Shown here: in pieces, positions 61,007-64,000 of the stretch
Layout: every line of letters starts with the position of its first letter
Position numbering within the stretch: position 1 is the stretch's first letter
Made by a program: the position numbers and the translations under genes
Notes under the pieces: generated by a model
What the model saw: the letters and a program-made list of their open reading frames with translations, nothing else
The model's database searches: none
Told to the model about the DNA's origin: nothing
Origin: Morganella morganii
GTDB taxonomy: Bacteria; Pseudomonadota; Gammaproteobacteria; Enterobacterales; Enterobacteriaceae
NCBI RefSeq assembly: GCF_019243775.1
Contig: NZ_CP069157.1
Span: forward strand, 1,798,001 to 1,862,000
Direction of reading: 5' to 3'
DNA: 64,000 nucleotides

Positions 61007-62182
61007 TCAATGCGCCATACGTGCAAATCCATCCGCCAAATCACGCTTCAGGTCATCAACATCTTCCAGCCCGATTTGCAGGCGCAGTGTCCGTCCGCCC
61101 GGATTCCACTGTGTGACGGTGCGGTATTCTGCGCAATCAAACGGCGTGATCAGGCTTTCAAAACCACCCCAGGAATAACCCATGCCGAAGATGGAGAGGC
61201 CGTCCAGCAATCTGCCGACATCATCCTGTGTAAATTTCGGATCCAGTACCACCGAGAACAGGCCGGAAGAACCGGTGAAGTCGCGTTTCCAGATCTCGTG
61301 CCCCGGGCAATCCTCAAAGGCCGGATGCAGCACGCGGATCACTTCCGGACGTGATTTCAGCCAGTGTGCAATATCCAGCGCCCGTGACTGCGCTTCTTTC
61401 AGGCGGATTGACAGGGTACGCAACCCGCGCAGTGCCAGGAAACAATCTTCCGCACCCGGCAGCATTGCCATCAGATCATAGGTTTCCCGCAGTTTCGGCC
61501 ACCATTCCGCGTTGGCGGAGACAATTCCCATCAGCAGGTCGGAATGGCCGCCCAGGTATTTGGTACCGGCCTCAAGGGAGAGGTCACAGCCCATATCGTG
61601 CGCTCTGAAAAACAGCGGGGTTGCCCAGGTGTTGTCAATAATCGTCGCGATATTATATTTTTTCGCCACCGCCGTAATGGCCGGAACATCCTGAACCTCA
61701 AAGCTCTGCGATCCCGGAGATTCCAGGAAAATCGTGCTGGTGTTGCTTTTTATCAGAGACTCAATATCACCGCCGATCATCGGGTCGTAATAGGTGATGG
61801 TGATCCCCATTTTTTCCAGCAGACCTCGGCAGAAATTGCGGGTCGGACGATAAACACTGTCCGGCATCAGCAGGTTATCGCCGCTTTTCAGTGTGGTCAG
61901 CAGTGCCAGTACAATGGCGCCCAGCCCGGACGGTGACAGCACAGTTCCTTCGGCGCCCGCAAGGGCGCTCCAGGATTGCTCGAGGTTTTTAATGGTTGGC
62001 GTGCCCGCAGTACCGTAGTTAAACTCAGCCCGGTTATTGAGCAGGGCATCCATAGTCGGGAAAACCACGGTAGATCCCCGGTAAACCGGGGCATTAACAA
62101 AGCCGGATTGTGACGCCGGGTCGCGCCCCAGCTGCGTTATCTGTGTATCAATATGAAAATCTGAAACGGTTTTTTTAGTCAT
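61007..62182 (-). CDS. metC: Cystathionine beta-lyase
   Basis: The 391-residue PLP enzyme of the Cys/Met metabolism family cleaves cystathionine to homocysteine, pyruvate and ammonia in methionine synthesis. MetC-type blocks are PVYRGSTVVFPTMDAL near 32-47, YGTAGTPTIKNLEQSWSALAG near 56-76, the PLP lysine in SLEAGTKYLGGHSDLLMG near 205-222, and YSWGGFESLITP. It lies 40 bases after an SdaC-type transporter gene on the same strand, an unusual partner; together they may serve amino acid (cysteine or serine) breakdown rather than only methionine synthesis. Confidence 0.93.
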   Translation of the reverse strand: MTKKTVSDFHIDTQITQLGRDPASQSGFVNAPVYRGSTVVFPTMDALLNNRAEFNYGTAGTPTIKNLEQSWSALAGAEGTVLSPSGLGAIVLALLTTLKSGDNLLMPDSVYRPTRNFCRGLLEKMGITITYYDPMIGGDIESLIKSNTSTIFLESPGSQSFEVQDVPAITAVAKKYNIATIIDNTWATPLFFRAHDMGCDLSLEAGTKYLGGHSDLLMGIVSANAEWWPKLRETYDLMAMLPGAEDCFLALRGLRTLSIRLKEAQSRALDIAHWLKSRPEVIRVLHPAFEDCPGHEIWKRDFTGSSGLFSVVLDPKFTQDDVGRLLDGLSIFGMGYSWGGFESLITPFDCAEYRTVTQWNPGGRTLRLQIGLEDVDDLKRDLADGFARMAH

Positions 62183-62222
62183 AACATCCTCACGCGTAAT
62201 ACGTCATTATTCATTTACAGCG

Positions 62223-63515
62223 TTATTCGAAAAACTTAAAGAACGGAGAGAGACACAACAGCACGCCGAAGAAGATAATAAACCAGACTGTTGCACCTTT
62301 GAATTTATGTAAGACCGGCACACGGTAAACCAGATAGCACGGGATCAGGCAGGAAACCACGCCGAATAACGGCCCGCCGAGCTGCATAAAGAACAGAATC
62401 GAGAAGCGGGTGGAGACCCAGAACCACAGGGACAGAATCACCCCGATACACACACCGTAATGCAGCACGGTCTGATTAATACGCTCCTGCGGCATAAAGC
62501 GGGTCAGGATATTCACCACAATGCCTTTGATTGCTTCCTGGAAACCCAGATAAATGCCGAGAAACGCGGTCAGAATCGCGAAAATATTCAGCATTGCGGT
62601 CATCACTTTAACAACTGCCCCCGGAATCACCTGTGCGGCAATCGCCAGTGCTGAAATGTTCTGCTCAAATGCGGAGACGGCCTGGTCGTGGCTTATCGAG
62701 AACGTAAACGAGAAGGCAAAGAACAGAACAGCAACGGCCAGAATAATATATGCCACCCGGTTTGCCCGTACCGCGCGGTAAGTTGCGACACGCTTGTCTT
62801 TTTCCAGTCTGCGGTAGGCAATGTTCATCGGGCTTAAAATCTGCACGAACAGAATGGAGAACAGGGTAAACGGCAGTGTCAGGAACACATCCCGCAGGAA
62901 CGGCAGGAAGTCCGGGAACGCGCTGATATTGGCAAAGTTCCAGTAAGGCACCATTACAATCCCGAGTAATACGATAATCCCGAATTTTACTATTACCATC
63001 GGGCCGGAGACCTTAAATAACAGGCGCTCCCCCTGTGCGGCGATAGCCACCAGAACTGTCAGGATAATCAGCCCGTACCATACCGAATCGGATAACAATC
63101 CTTCCGTTAAACCGAAGGTTTTGATGTAAGAGGCACTGTCAAAGGTCACGGCGAGTGAATAGGAGAACATGCCGTGCAGCAGCATCAGGAAGTAGGCGAT
63201 ACCAAGGGCAACCCCCCAGTTTTTCCCCAGATACTGCGTGATAACGCTGGCATAGTCTTCACATTCTTCCGATTCCGATAATGTCCGCAGATATAAATTC
63301 TGCAGCCAGTAAATCGCCGGGTATGACAATAATGTGGCGGCAATAAATACCCAGATGCCTTTAATACCAATCTGAACCGGCATAAAAACAATCCCGGAAC
63401 CGATCGCCATCCCGATACATAATACAACCCACCCGGCATCATATTTGGTAAAGGGTATCTTTTTTAAATCACTATTTGCATTTGCACCTGTCTGAATGCT
63501 GTCTTGCATAGTCAA
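62223..63515 (-). CDS. SdaC/STP-family serine/threonine-proton symporter
   Basis: The 430-residue HAAAP-type permease has about 11 helices: [25 protein letters not shown] near 26-50, [20 protein letters not shown] near 90, and [15 protein letters not shown] near 225. The N-terminus is cytosolic and polar. Length agrees with E. coli SdaC (429). It is the first gene of a unit with metC and is divergent from a LysR gene whose start is 132 bases away. Confidence 0.9.
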   Translation of the reverse strand: MTMQDSIQTGANANSDLKKIPFTKYDAGWVVLCIGMAIGSGIVFMPVQIGIKGIWVFIAATLLSYPAIYWLQNLYLRTLSESEECEDYASVITQYLGKNWGVALGIAYFLMLLHGMFSYSLAVTFDSASYIKTFGLTEGLLSDSVWYGLIILTVLVAIAAQGERLLFKVSGPMVIVKFGIIVLLGIVMVPYWNFANISAFPDFLPFLRDVFLTLPFTLFSILFVQILSPMNIAYRRLEKDKRVATYRAVRANRVAYIILAVAVLFFAFSFTFSISHDQAVSAFEQNISALAIAAQVIPGAVVKVMTAMLNIFAILTAFLGIYLGFQEAIKGIVVNILTRFMPQERINQTVLHYGVCIGVILSLWFWVSTRFSILFFMQLGGPLFGVVSCLIPCYLVYRVPVLHKFKGATVWFIIFFGVLLCLSPFFKFFE

Positions 63516-63646
63516 TTCCTCAACGTTATAGATTTAATTATTTAAAAAGTCAGGAACAACGTGAATATATTTATGTTGTATGGATACAGTGTTATAAAGC
63601 CATTGTTATAGTAAGGGGTAACACGCAGGCTGAACAGGGTACGACT

Positions 63647-64000
63647 ATGCTAATAAATAAAAACACTTTTGCGTTTAAAGCAAAAATTGACAGCTACGCG
63701 ATTTTTCGCCATCTGGAGCTGTTTATCAAAATTGTGGAGTGCAACAGTTTCAGCGGTGCGGCACGAAAACTCAATGTAACACCGTCGTCTGTCAGCCGTG
63801 GCTTACAGCAGCTGGAAGAGCAGCTCGGTGTGGTTCTGCTGAAACGAACCACCCGCAATTTTATCCTGACTGAAGCCGGACGTTATTTATTGCAGAGGGC
63901 GCAACAGTTACTGACAGATCTCGATGACTCATTAGTGAATACGGCGAGTTTTTATCAGCATGCACAGGGACAGCTAAAAATAACCTGTTCAATTGCCTTC
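63647..64000 (+). CDS. LysR family regulator, 3' end cut by window edge
   Basis: From ATG 63647 the frame is open for 118 codons to the edge. After 15 residues (KNTFAFKAKID) comes the HTH: IFRHLELFIKIVECNSFSGA, LNVTPSSVSRGLQQLEEQLG, RTTRNFILTEAG. It is divergent from the SdaC-type transporter/metC unit, of which it is the likely regulator. The effector domain is outside the window. Confidence 0.9.
   Translation, partial: MLINKNTFAFKAKIDSYAIFRHLELFIKIVECNSFSGAARKLNVTPSSVSRGLQQLEEQLGVVLLKRTTRNFILTEAGRYLLQRAQQLLTDLDDSLVNTASFYQHAQGQLKITCSIAF

Noticed and set aside
1-64000. tRNA, rRNA, CRISPR arrays, insertion sequences, prophage or dif site
   Set aside because: Reading both strands I saw no cloverleaf, repeat-spacer array, transposase frame or recognisable dif sequence. 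Small divergent elements could have been missed without a search tool.

Overview
The window reads as a chromosome segment from the order Enterobacterales, most likely Morganella or a close Morganellaceae relative. This is inferred from gene order and protein similarity recalled from memory, not from a search. The left 13 kb keeps the E. coli-like terminus order: ydgA-manA-fumC-tus with a Ter site, then ynfM/ynfL, mlc, bioD2, ynfD, ynfB and ydfG. The presence of tus with a near-canonical Ter sequence places the window in the replication terminus region.

Layout. 1-4.9 kb holds core metabolism (manA, fumC) and tus. 4.9-6.2 kb looks like an empty gap but encodes four tandem, paralogous, Cys-pair-containing peptides of 35-51 residues. 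6.2-13.6 kb is the ynf/mlc/bioD2/ydfG block. 13.7-19.2 kb is the methylcitrate locus prpBCD with a sigma-54 promoter and divergent prpR. 19.2-22.1 kb is alkB-ada plus an exported SH3-like protein; this Ada lacks all four zinc cysteines. 22.1-24.1 kb is an ABC-F ATPase preceded by a 27-codon leader ORF and a nested hairpin. 24.2-25.0 kb is a broken OspF/SpvC-type phosphothreonine lyase effector gene.

From 25 to 54.8 kb the window is an accessory patchwork of GNAT acetyltransferases, TetR/MerR/LysR/AraC regulators, MFS exporters, AzlCD, LysE, hydrolases and a siderophore ABC transporter. Most are arranged as regulator-plus-exporter or regulator-plus-enzyme pairs. 54.8-58.1 kb is a Fur-box-preceded TonB receptor with a binding protein. 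58.1-59.7 kb carries a Cry/PirB-like pore-forming toxin candidate with a small companion ORF. 59.9-64 kb holds a PAP2 membrane protein, a DUF2645 protein, metC, an SdaC-type amino acid transporter and a truncated LysR gene.

A recurring oddity is single-base excess in homopolymers. Five such events, in four genes, break or alter the frame (DUF1460 gene A9, mlc G7, GFA gene A7, ospF-like A8 and G7). A sixth gene event, in an MFS gene, is a 4-bp tandem duplication. Either the read quality is imperfect, or the strain has a mutator or pseudogenising history. I saw no rRNA, tRNA, CRISPR array, insertion sequence or prophage module.
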